Shown here one piece after another: positions 37,101 to 47,063 of a stretch of 64,000 nt of DNA. The position numbers and the translations under genes are program-made. The notes beneath the pieces were generated by a model. That model did not search any database, had not been told where the DNA came from, and was given only the letters and a program-made list of their open reading frames with translations. Within the stretch, counting starts at the first letter, position 1, and each line of letters begins with the position of its first letter. Source of the stretch: Luidia sarsii. Taxonomy: Eukaryota; Echinodermata; Asteroidea; Paxillosida; Luidiidae. The stretch covers positions 23,054,453 through 23,118,452 of the forward strand of contig OX465102.1 in NCBI GenBank assembly GCA_949987565.1, written 5' to 3'.

Positions 37101-40100
37101 AGTGTGCATGTCAAGCACGAAATGCAGATGCTATGCTTGAATGCCCAAGTTGAAAGGTGGAGCGCTAAGAAAAGTGATGTGGCTCGAATGAAGGTAGCAG
37201 GAGAAGTGAGAAATAGTCTTAGGAGAAAGAATTGGTAGATTGAGAAACAAACAAGTCAGGGTAGCTTTCTAAGAAAAAATGATGACTCATAGTCAGGAGT
37301 GCAACACTGGACAGAGCACTGACCACTCAGGGTCATTGGTCAGCCTCACTGGTGTAAAACAATGTGTGCAAGTAATTGCTTGAGGCTGTACAGTGTAAGT
37401 GTAGGTCCAGGAAGTAGTGAGTAACAACAATTCTATGAAATGGTGGACATGTGGCAAAACAATTACACGGTGTCTTATGTGGAAATAAGGATATACAGTA
37501 TTGATCAGCAAATTGAAAAAAATAACAGAGGAAAATGCATATAAGGAAATATAATCAATGTCTGTAATGAAACGCTACAAAAGTACAATCATGATTTTTG
37601 ATTTATTTCAGAAAAACAACCGTTTGTGGCATGTACAATTCGGCTGTTAAAATTCAGGTGTAGGATAGCATAAAAGTGGCCAAAGGAGGCACGATTTACA
37701 AATAAACAGTCAATACGTCTTATATAGGGCTCATGCCAGCTCTGCAACAAAAGAACTCCAAGCCTGCCAGCAAGTACGCAATAATAGTGTAGTGAATTTT
37801 CATTCCCAGACCCCTATTTATTTTGGAGGAGTCCAGAGGACTTCACTCTTGTGGGCATGGCTCAGGCCACAGAGGATTGAGGAGTGGGAGGAGACATTGT
37901 GGGACGAGGGGTATAGTAACCCATTGTGGGTGCAGGGTGTGTAAGTTCATTGTAGGAGTGGGGGGGCTTTGAATTCCTTATACCTAATCCCCACTTTACA
38001 AAATCCCTGCATGAGTATAGGCTCTTGCCCCAATATAAAACCGGGGACGCCTGGAATTTGAGGTAGAGTCAAACAGTTGGGTCGACTGGAGGTGGAGGGC
38101 GTGGTTTTGGCTTGAAGCCTTGAAGGAACCTTGAGTGGGCCTGGGAGTTTATGTAAGTTGCCTCCATTACTTTAACCTTCACCAGTTGCTTTCCTTGCCC
38201 TTATTTCCTTCTGTGTTTCCTCTGTTTTTCAAACTCTGTGCTCTGGGGTCTCAAGTTTGTTTTTTCTTATTTTTGATTCGTACTCTGTTACTCTTAGGGA
38301 TCGTTTTTTTTTGGTTCCTAATTAAATTGTAATTGTATTCTCCTGAAATCCTGTTTAGTTCTTTTTATTTCGTGTTGTCCATTGCCCAGTCCCGCTACAA
38401 TAGTAAAGAGCAATGTACGGGTGTACTGGCATTCAAGAATTAGCCAGATGCAGCCAGGCAGCAGACTACAGTACAATGGGGAACTTAACAATGCAACTGC
38501 CAGGCAGGCAGGAAAGCAACTCTGGAGGAAACCACAAAAACTATTTAAATAACAGTGACCAACCAGGTCTGCTATGGTCGCATAAAGGTATGTCAATAAG
38601 TCATTACAGTGCGGAGCATATATCATTCTTGAAGATTGATTGTGTACATAGTTTGTGATCCTCATCATATTTGACTGGAGCGGTTGTCATGTCATATTTG
38701 CTTTGACTCACCGTCGCTTGATTCCCGTTCTCGTCGGTCACGTGCTCCCAGGCCAGCCCGTCGTCACTCTGAGCAACCTGGTACGCTTTTACCCAGAATT
38801 CGATGTCCCTGCGGCCTTGAGTGATGAGAGCCGTGACGCGAACATTGACTTTGAATTCAACTTGAATCCATTGGCTTGGTTCAATAATGGGACACCACGC
38901 TCCGGGAAAGCCTGTTAACCAATGAGGATTGTTTAACACATTATAGGCAGTGTTCAAACCCGAACGGATGGATGAAAATGGTTTTCATAGTAAATTGGTT
39001 GATGTTATGCAAGAGCAGCTTCGTGGAAAATTTGCTGTGACAGAATGTAACGCTTCTCTTTCGGGAAACTCAACGTTTCTGGTAGAGTGTACTCTGTCGT
39101 TAAGATATAGGGTACTTTCACCATGCAAACTGTAGTAATCCATGCAACATGCAGTACTTACAACATGCACGAAGTATTATCTAAGAGTGCCTTTGCTCTA
39201 TCAATACCACATTTCTTTAAAAAAGCGTGTGAGAATCGACTATGGATATCAGACAGGTATTGATATAATCCGGAGGTCGAAAATAGGGCCTTTTTTATAC
39301 GATGATTGTAAGCGAGATGTGGGTTTACCTTAATATTTACAAAGATTCCCCTGCAATGCATCCTAAAGTGAACTAGATAACATACCTTCGGTATTAAGAC
39401 GTGCCCGTGCAGGAAAGTACTCAATAAGATAGTTAGATGATGAAGTGATGCTGTCATCTGGGATGGTTCCATCCTCCATACCAAGCGGTTTATCATTCAC
39501 ACACACGAAGGCATCTGCAAGCAATATGTCGGTTTCTGCGTTTAAGCTCTTGTACTTCAAAACTACAGTAATACTCGGAGATTTTGCAAGCTGCTTAATG
39601 TTTAAATATACCCAAATGCTAATAATTATGTAAACGAAATACGACGGCCTGACGTTTTGGAACCTAGCGAGATAAAGGTACTTTCAAAACGTCAGGCCCT
39701 CGCATTGTGGTTACAATGGTAATTTTAGTCAGTCTAATCATTTGCAACATTTTCTTTGGCAAAGTATTAGTAAGGCTTCCTCTCTGCCTATGAGAAAAGG
39801 TCCTGCTAGAATCGATATGTTTTTGCTACTACAAGAACGGTTCGATCAAACTGATTCCATTGAGTTCGATAGGATTAGGAGACTAACCTGAGCAGTTCAG
39901 CCATTCTCGAATCTGGGCTCGATGGTCGCCATGAATGAAGGTATCATAGTAGGACACCTTGAAGGGCCTGTAAGGAACAAGGCTATTCCACCCGCCCACT
40001 TCAACCCGGGTGCACTGACAGGGGTCCTCTACTGGAATAACCCAGCGGAGTCTGTGATGGGAGGCGGGGTCAGGCTCCTGGCCGATGGTGCAGTGCATAG

Positions 40101-41723
40101 CTGAGTTTGGAGAGTTCAAATAAAATCATAGATTGTCTTGATTAGATTAGGTTTTATCAATGGAATGGCGAGCACCTATGTGGGGCTATCGTGGGTTCTC
40201 GTCGAGCCTGAAACACCAGTCAAACTACAGACAGAATTAGCCTTAACGCAGAAAACCCCTCCGAGAGGAGACATATTTTGTTTATTGTCAGCAGCTGGAA
40301 TCTTGTGTTTTGATACAAACACTCTCGAAATTGGTTTTTTTTTTTAAATTGTTTGCAAGCAGTAGCTTTATTACACGGTGGTATGTAGTCTGTCTAAAGA
40401 TGAGGCAGCTTGTTGAATTGTGAAACAATGGGATAGCTGGAACCCACCCAGGTTTAGTTGGAAACAAATTGGCAGACACATACTCTTACTGTACGTAAGA
40501 AATGTACACACACCTATTGCAGGGCGTTCAGGGGTTGGTGTCTTTGTCTGACTCTTGTGTCCCTCTCTGCATGAGGGAATGGGGAAGTGAACTCTTCTCT
40601 AAACTACTTGATATGAACCTACTTACAACTAAGTCACTAAGGGTGTGGTTAGTAACATTCAGCATGGGGGTAAGGAGGTCAGTTCATGAAAATTAGGTGT
40701 GTCGCTGCACGCAAGGTCCCTTCTCGGATTGGAAAATGAACATTCGCTCTTTATTCATAGATATTGCAGTGCATTATAAAGTAAATATGGCGTATTCTTG
40801 CTGCCAGGAAAAATGGTTTGCTCGTATTCAATATTCTTGGGGTACATTCTATAATTATAATCTCGATATTGCAGTACGGGCGGAGATATATCGGGTCGAG
40901 GAATGCTTGGGAATCCTATTTGAACATAGGTAATGCTATTCTAGCAGAGGGACTCGATGAAAGTGCGCTTCACATGTCTGCAGGGTGGTGTACTCCGTCA
41001 GTTCAAGGAATGGCCCAACGTTTGTAAGTGCAAGTCGTGCGGAGAGCACAGGCACATTCTTCGCTGCTGGCCTCGGCACTATCGCAAACAGAGCAAGAAC
41101 CCGGGCACCAGGTGGCCCCTTCCTTTGATAGCGCTCCTGTTCTCTAAATACTCTTATACTGTCTATTCTTAGTCCCCTTCGTCCTCCTCTATTCCCTCCT
41201 CACGATCAGATCCCCCAAGTCTACTTCTGAGCTCTATGGCAACCCATGCAACTCCTTCCACTATATCCGCCTTTAGACTACGTTAACCACCCTTTCTCTG
41301 GAGGCCCTTCGGCATTAAAACCCTACCTCATATTGACGTAGGATATCTTGATTTCTTTGGTCAGGCCGGGCAGAGCTGGTCCCTGCTAAATTCTTCATTA
41401 ATTATCATGTGCAGTAAAATAGAAAAACTGCTTACTGAATAAAGTGACCGAACAGCGAATATCAAAAATGAGGATTACCTGAAGTTTCTATCCTAGCAAG
41501 ACCTTTCTCAAACGCAGCTTGTCTGTATGAAAAAGGTCCTAGCCTGCTGGAAATATTGTACACATTAGTTTGCAATGGTTTTGCGGGATTGTTTTTTCTT
41601 TGAACAATGACATTCTTCGACAGTTAATCTCCTTCTTGAAAATGACCGCTCAACCTTACCTGTAGTTGCACCAGTGAACAGGACTGCTGCTAAACACGAA
41701 ATTCGCAGGATTCCAATCATCAT
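31120..41723 (-). CDS. Secreted unknown-module + F5/8 type C protein, gene 4 (retrotransposon in last intron)
   Basis: Exons on the minus strand 41723-41660, 40100-39888, 39514-39386, 38911-38712 and 31266-31120 give 753 bases (250 residues plus stop); phases 1, 1, 1, 0. Exon 1 (64 bases) is a signal peptide: MMIG then [17 protein letters not shown]. Exon 2 (213 bases) is the four-cysteine module ([27 protein letters not shown]). Exons 3-5 are F5/8[43 protein letters not shown] and EVVGC. Exon lengths match gene 3 except exon 3, which is nine bases shorter. The last intron is about 7.4 kb because a Ty3/gypsy element (31783-37579) and a LINE fragment sit in it; the splice sites remain intact. 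A TATA-like motif is at 41801-41810. Whether the gene is still spliced correctly is unknown. Confidence 0.82.
31293..31550 (+). mobile_element. LINE 3' end remnant
   Basis: Plus-strand frame with [20 protein letters not shown] and [13 protein letters not shown], the same C-terminal signature as the fragment at 58785-59345. Lies between the last exon of gene 4 and the gypsy element. Confidence 0.6.
31783..32332 (-). repeat. Gypsy 3' LTR
   Basis: 550 bases; element-strand ends TGTAGC and ACACTAA. Identical in length to the LTR at 36314-36863. Confidence 0.9.
32359..35544 (-). pseudogene. pol: Gypsy pol: protease, reverse transcriptase, RNase H, integrase (integrase core deleted)
   Basis: One open frame of about 1060 codons, in the -1 frame relative to gag and overlapping its end by about 109 bases. 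In order: aspartic protease ([12 protein letters not shown], near residue 65), reverse transcriptase ([34 protein letters not shown] near residue 364), RNase H ([30 protein letters not shown]), integrase zinc finger (HPGIRTT to CIQCQR), core, and a chromatin-side GPF module ([10 protein letters not shown]). In the core the frame jumps from [10 protein letters not shown] straight to [11 protein letters not shown]. The roughly 30-residue stretch that normally holds the first catalytic Asp is missing. The other two (TDRGGQF and LVERFHR) are present. The open frame is otherwise intact, so the element was young when it lost this part, or it relied on other copies. Confidence 0.9.
35436..36269 (-). 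pseudogene. gag: Gypsy gag with premature stop
   Basis: Starts at ATG 36269-36267 ([10 protein letters not shown]), meets TGA at 36185-36183 after 28 codons, then stays open from [11 protein letters not shown] to a stop at 35436. The stop stands where related gag proteins have Trp, so one base change (TGG to TGA) explains it. Towards the end it has an arginine- and serine-rich stretch and a cysteine-histidine motif ([14 protein letters not shown]), consistent with a nucleocapsid-like end. Translation from a downstream Met (36179) is possible but would drop the start of the domain. Confidence 0.85.
36294..36311 (-). other. Gypsy primer binding site
   Basis: TGGTGACCCAGACTCCGA, directly inside the 5' LTR after two spacer bases; TGG start fits pairing with a tRNA CCA end. 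The tRNA cannot be named from this sequence alone. Confidence 0.65.
36314..36863 (-). repeat. Gypsy 5' (internal) LTR
   Basis: 550 bases, next to the primer site. Confidence 0.9.
36864..37126 (-). repeat. pol: Duplicated 3' end of gypsy pol
   Basis: Repeats 32333-32606 with an 11-base deletion and a few substitutions; keeps the VTFVRY end and the polypurine tract. It is the only internal sequence left of an upstream tandem element. Confidence 0.88.
37130..37579 (-). repeat. Gypsy outer LTR, missing 100 bases
   Basis: 450 bases matching 36414-36863 without length change. The 100 bases at the element-strand 3' end are gone at the junction with the pol fragment. Confidence 0.88.
37585..38711. 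other. Intron of gene 4, nothing recognised
   Basis: Continuation of the last intron beyond the retrotransposon. No exon, repeat or RNA gene recognised. Confidence 0.45.
39645..39815. repeat. Degenerate Penelope-type terminal repeats
   Basis: GGCCTGACGTTTTGGAACC with a complementary arm ending CGTCAGGCCCTCG, followed by a partial unit GAAAAGGTCCTGCTAGAATC. In intron 2 of gene 4. Confidence 0.5.
41485..41575. repeat. Degenerate foldback of Penelope-type terminal repeat
   Basis: TATCCTAGCAAGACCTTTCTC and GAAAAAGGTCCTAGCCTGCTGG, in intron 1 of gene 4. Confidence 0.45.
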
Positions 41724-41800
41724 GTAGGACTATCGTGTGGTGTCTAGGAGGGAACACTGAGTGCAGGAGTAGACATGGTCGCCAGCCTTTGTCGTCGGAA

Positions 41801-41810
41801 ATGATATAGT
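41801..41810 (-). promoter_or_regulatory. TATA-like box of gene 4
   Basis: Minus strand ACTATATCAT, about 80 bases before the ATG at 41723. The homologous site of the dead copy (44015-44022) reads TTTATATC in the same relative position, in the part of the flank that is conserved between the two. Confidence 0.5.
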
Positions 41811-43019
41811 ACACCTCACCTTCATTCGTATAATTATCTTGCGGTCCGCTGATCGCGCCTCTCCATTGCACATAAACTCCTCATAAACTCCTCTTTTCGG
41901 GAGGAGACCAAGGCCTCCGTTGATTAGCAGTCGATGTTAATGGCCAATTTTCCATACTTTTGGCAAGTGCACTTCCAATAATTACCTATATAATGTACAT
42001 GTACTACTCAAGGACTCAGCAGGAATGGCACCATTCTCAATACCGAGAGGTTTTTCATTCTCACGAACAAATGAACCTGGAATATAATACATATGGCTGT
42101 TAGGGGCCAATTTCATATGAGACATTGACGAAGTATAGGTTTCTTTCCAAAATACTAAAGTCACAGCAATCTTTCAAAATGCTTACTGACTTACATAACT
42201 AAAATGTAAAAGCAAAGCTCAAATATTCAGTGGGCCTGTTGTTCTGGTAAAAATTGGACATTTCTGACAGGGGCCATGACTTTGAAAAGAAGGATACGGA
42301 GATATAGAATTGATTGGATAAATAAGGAAAACTTGTTGACAAAAAGAAATTTGTCCAGAAGGAACAGCTTGCGATCGATTGTTAAAGAAAAGTCCAACGG
42401 AGAGGTGATGCGTATTATCACAAAATATAATCATTAGCAAATAATGAAATTATATTATGTAAATAAAATATAAGAGAATTAAGCAACTAAGAATGTCTGC
42501 AAAAGTAGAATATCAAAACTGCATGGGATAAATCCATTTCATAGTCTGTCAAGAAGAATTGGAAGGATTTCGAAGTAAGACTACTGTTAGAACGGAAGGT
42601 AACATTACAAATGCGCAAGCCGTAGTACGAAGCAAGTTTCACTGTCAGCTCAGTAATTAAGCCGGATGGGAATTTCCCCGCGACTTCCAATATTTTTGTT
42701 TTTCGCGTGGTTTCCGTCCTCCCTGTACTCAGCGAGAAAGCGGCGCATTGGTCTGCGCGAGAAAACATAATCTGTTCTGGGATCCAGTTAGGTCGGAACA
42801 TTAGGCAGATTCTCCCGAGGCAACAGTTGTTGATTGTTCAGAGCTTCTTTAATGGCAGTCTGAAACCTACATTACATATTACATTGCCCTATTACCGGTG
42901 GGAGGCATTGGGATGGTCACGGGGAAGGTTGGGGGAAGGTTTCTTTTCAGGATTCTTTGGCATAATTAACTCATTGCTATTGCTGCATGCAATTATTGAT
43001 TTTTCGTGATTCGTTATTA

Positions 43020-43310
43020 TTGAAAATTATTTAGAAAATTGGGGAAATTTAATAAAAACAAATAGGAAATTCAATAAAAAAAATGAAAACATTAGAAAGC
43101 CAAAAAATTAATTAAAAATAATTACTGAGCTATCATTATACAAAAGATGTTTTGGTTCCAAATGAATTTTTACCGAAATGTTCATGATGAAATTCTCTAT
43201 CGCCCTGCAAATCTATCATTTGAATCTATCATTCAACGACCGAGATCTGATGGAGGGGGGGGGCGGAATCCACCCCGGCTGTGAGATAGTCAAAATAAAC
43301 TGGCTTAATA
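43020..43310. repeat. Dispersed repeat, shared with 58250-58575
   Basis: AGGAAATTCAATAAAA units followed by GGCGGAATCCACCCCGGCTG and AGATAGTCAAAATA; the second copy has the same order. Confidence 0.55.
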
Positions 43311-43374
43311 TTAGTTATTGATTTCGCATCTGCAATGTACGAAGTCATTCACAGTTTAATAATATTAAAAATAC

Positions 43375-43405
43375 AAGAGGGCCTGATGTTTCGATCCCAG
43401 CAGTA
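43375..43405 (+). repeat. Partial Penelope-type terminal repeat
   Basis: GAGGGCCTGATGTTTCGATC only; no second arm. Confidence 0.45.
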
Positions 43406-44109
43406 GCTTCGTTCGTTCTACATACATTTCAGGAAATTTGTAGTGCATTAGTTTACAAGGGTTTTGCAGGATTCGAATTTCAGTGAACATTATTTGAGAA
43501 TTATTACCCTGTCAAAGTTTAATTTGGTCGGTGCTAGTACATTAGTTGTATGTTTTTTGTCCTTTCACCGTATTATGTAAATCCGTAGGTAGTCTTCTAT
43601 AGGCAGTAATCCGAATGGGAGTAACCTCGATGGGAGTTTAGCTACCTTGGCAGCTGAACCCAACTCTGAACAAAGGGCATTGTTATTTAGCAGCGGGAGT
43701 CCTGAATCTTCTAGGAGGCTAACATTACTGGGAATATAGATGAGTGGGTACTGGCTCCGGGCTGGGACACAATTCTGCCTGGCAGAAATAGTTGTCATGT
43801 CAGTTGTCTGTGTAGAAAGGTGAGAGGAGGGCGTTGGCTGGGCACTTTGAGGCAAGACCAGGACCGACAGCACTTTAAATTGCACTTTAGATTGCAATGG
43901 TAAATAAGACTGCCGCCAAACACGATATTCGCAGGACTCCATCACCTTGTAGGACTCTTGCCGTGCCGGCCAAGGAATACTGCGGTGGAAAAGATCGCCT
44001 TGGTCGTCGTACCTGATATAAATGACCGGCCCGACCTCGGCAGAGAACAACGCCTGCGTTGATCAGCAGTCGATGGTAATATACACGCTCTCAATATCTC
44101 ACGAAGTGC

Positions 44110-47063
44110 CCCTCCAGTAATAGTCTGTAGCATACATTTTTAACAATAACGAACTCAAGGAACACGCCACAGGTATCCCAAAGTATACTTTTGAGTGATT
44201 TGGGTGAGAAACAAGCCCTCTTCAAGGTAGACCTGAAACGCGGCATTAACCACTGATGTATAATTAATAGCAAGATGGTAATAGGAAAATTGGTAACCAT
44301 TGCGCATCACCTTATAGGACCTTTCAGTGCCTGGGCACGTGTACCGTGTGTTTCACTTAAAATACCTTTGCTTTCTGGCGCAGTATGGATACAACATCAT
44401 GCGCTAACCGACAATTATGACTTATTTTAACTACATGTATTTTCATTGCTACTTTGCTCAAATGAACAAATATTGTCCCTCCACCATACCTGATCGTGCC
44501 ATCACCTAAAAAACAACAATGAGAACGATAATCGAATCAAATGGTGTAAGTGCGTCCTTGTAATAATGTCTATCAATACCTCATGGGTAAAGAAATGCCA
44601 CATTGGGACTGAAGTTTGATTTGCACGTGTACCTTCATTTATGTTATTTATTTGTTTATTTATTTGTCAATAAATTCAGTTGTGGCCATTAGTTCAGTCG
44701 CTTACGAGTGTTACGAGTGCACATTGAATGGCCAGAATGGTCAGAATATAGTACAGGCCTAATTTAGACTTGTTTTCTTTTTTAATAGAAAGTTTAACAT
44801 TACAAGCTTTCGATTTATCTGATGTTAGAAGAAAAACGACAGAATACAGACCGTGGTAGAGGTGCGTTTACTTTATTGAAATTGAGTTTTTCTCGAAATT
44901 AGTGCATTCATTTTATGATGAACGAAAAATGATTTACAGGATAGGATGCGTAAATACCATTATATAAGCTACCGTAAATGATACTAAGCGAGATCGCAGA
45001 ATGTTACGTAATACACCTGCATCTATGAAACCAACGAGTCTCAGGAATTGTCTATAGCCACGACTGGATCCGAAATATCGCGCTGACTATTTCTGTTAAC
45101 TTAGCATGGGTTTTTGATTTTTTTTAAACTTAGCAGGACCTGCCATATCGATCCTAGTCGGACGTTTCTTTAAAGGCCTTTGAGAAACGTCCGGCGAGCA
45201 GTTTGCAACATTTTTGGAATACTGCTTTTGGAAATTTACATTACATGGATGAGTCGTAAAGGTATTCGCTTGGTGAAAATAAATTTAAAAATGCAAAATT
45301 TAATTCAATACCATTATTCAGTCTACTAAAACGGAAGGTCAGATGAACTTGAAAATTCGCGTGCAGATTTTTAAGTGCTGTTTTCATTATTGATTTAAAT
45401 CAAAGATGCAAATTGTTGAAAACATTGTTTAATTAACTACTCATAATTAACATTTAATACATTTTTACAAGTATGCAGAAGCATGCAAGCCACTGTCCGA
45501 CCTTTTTAAAATTGTGCAGAGATGTACGCAATAATAAAAAAACTCCGTATACTAATTGACATGTAATTGTAATTGACAAATTAGTAATCAAAATGTGCGC
45601 AAAACAACCACAACCAGAGTCATGAAGTCATGAAGCCACAATCCGTTTTTCTAACGACCGACCGCAATGCAGTAACAAAACATAATATGGAGGAGGCCTC
45701 CGAGGACTCAGTGCAGATATGATTAAAACTAACACATTTATACAATTGTATCTGCAGGCACTGGAGAAACAAGTCTGTGACCGGCTCTGTAAAAATGAGG
45801 CAGATGTTGCACGGCATGATAATGCGCCACGGGCGATTAAATGATTACATGATTTTTTCACTTTTCACCATTTTTCATTTTATTTATGAATTATTTAGGT
45901 TCTTAACTTTCGTAATCCTTTATGAGAAGTAAAAAATTGTATCAGGAAAATGTTATGTGCTTTTTGTGCTTTTACTTCTTAGCATGTCTGACAATACAGT
46001 ATAAATCTTTAACGCTTGTTTTCTCTGCTAACAGTTTTGGTGAAAATGAAAAACAAGGATTTTTGGAAACTGTCATTTCTCCGGAGTGCAACATGCTACG
46101 CTTATTTAACAAACACCATCATATTTTTGCAACATCTGACTCATTTTTAACGAAGCAGATCACAACTAGGATATATTAAGAAAACCAAGTATTTTGGAAA
46201 AAAAATCTCCTCTCAATTAAACACAAGAAAAACATTCTTTAGGGAAATGATTTGAAACATCAATATCAATATCGACAATTATGAGGCTAAATGCATTTTT
46301 ACCAGTATTTACCTAAACATAGCGGTGCGTTGATATTTCAAACACTATTTCACAGCCTTGCATTACCATTGATTGAAAATAAATTTAAAAAAATATAATG
46401 TGAAATAGGAATAACAACAAATCGACATGAATTTGTCGAATATTCTGTTGAAAACTATAGTATGATTTCCACGGTACAATGAAAATATCAGGCTGGTTCT
46501 AATAAAGTAATTCTAGCGTTTTTCTCTACTACTGAGTTCAACTGATTTAAGGATTCCAGCAAAAGATATATTAGAAGATGAATAGGGCTATCGGTGCTGA
46601 CGGTATGCATCCAAAGCCATTTTCTCTTAAAGGGTCGATACCACCTTTTTTATACATGAGCTTTAGTAATCTAAATTTTGACATAGATAGATACATTGGT
46701 GCCAGATAATTAGCATATGTCGTCATCCATTCACTGGATTTCACTCCCAAACAAGTGTTAGAAATTCTCGAAAACGTATCAATGCATTCAATTAGAGCAA
46801 GTGTTTTTAAGTGGTATCTATGACGCATTAAGGCCATTTCAATAAATTTAACTTTAGAGCAATGTGAAATGTCCAAAAGACGACAGTTCATTCAATAACT
46901 CGCTTAGTGACAGTGGTGTTTGCATGTGACACATATTAAAATTCGTCTGTATGTACATTCAGTTTGAATGTTTTAACCTGCCACTTTCCCTTTCGCTTTA
47001 TATCATTTCTTTATGAAATGCTCACGAAATTCAGGACTGTGAGTTTGTTTCCCTTTAACTGGT
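44110..47063. other. Intergenic, no gene seen
   Basis: Holds a degenerate Penelope-type foldback at 45125-45215 (GGACGTTTCTTTAAAGGCC). The longest minus-strand frame (46891-46571) is not recognisable and has no gene-like context. AT-rich otherwise. Confidence 0.45.

Larger units (their letters stand above)
31783..37579 (-). mobile_element. Ty3/gypsy LTR retrotransposon with three LTRs
   Basis: Order in element orientation (minus strand): partial LTR 37579-37130, a 263-base pol end, full LTR 36863-36314, primer site, gag, pol, polypurine tract and full LTR 32332-31783. The two full LTRs are 550 bases each and nearly identical. The outer ends are flanked by a perfect 5-base direct repeat AAAGT (31778-31782 and 37580-37584). 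The primer site TGGTGACCCAGACTCC starts two bases after the LTR. The polypurine tract (GGAAGGGGGCTCC) abuts the other LTR. The element lies in the last intron of gene 4, same strand as that gene. Gag has a stop and integrase a deletion, so the copy looks dead. Confidence 0.92.
41985..43944 (-). pseudogene. Degenerate unknown-module + F5/8C gene (exons 1-3 only)
   Basis: Three relics in order on the minus strand. First, a signal-peptide exon (about 43944-43885) aligned to exon 1 of gene 4 (shared core [10 protein letters not shown] in the homologous frame), with a one-base loss after the ATG and an in-frame TAA. Second, a module-like exon from acceptor 42752: DQCAAFSLS, KILEVAGKFPSG and VKLASYYGLRIC align with the CTIG, RVEVGGW and FKVSYYDSF parts of the intact modules in the same phase. 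Third, an F5/8C first exon from 42076: GSFVRENEKPLGIENGAIPA, where the usual first Cys is Arg, ending in a stop. Exons 4 and 5 are absent; the promoter of gene 4 follows directly. It is probably a dead tandem copy; a diverged coding use of the middle exon cannot be excluded. Confidence 0.68.

Noticed and set aside
41656..41871. Minus-strand frame with YYIISDDKGWRP, similar to a frame at 44050-43565 (IYIRYDDQGD), which looked like a conserved new domain exon.
   Set aside because: The same DNA in another frame is the 64-base signal-peptide exon of gene 4 and its conserved 5' flank. The similarity is explained by duplication of the promoter and first exon.
46571..46891. 106-codon minus-strand frame.
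   Set aside because: No recognisable family, no signal or splice neighbours, AT-rich surroundings.
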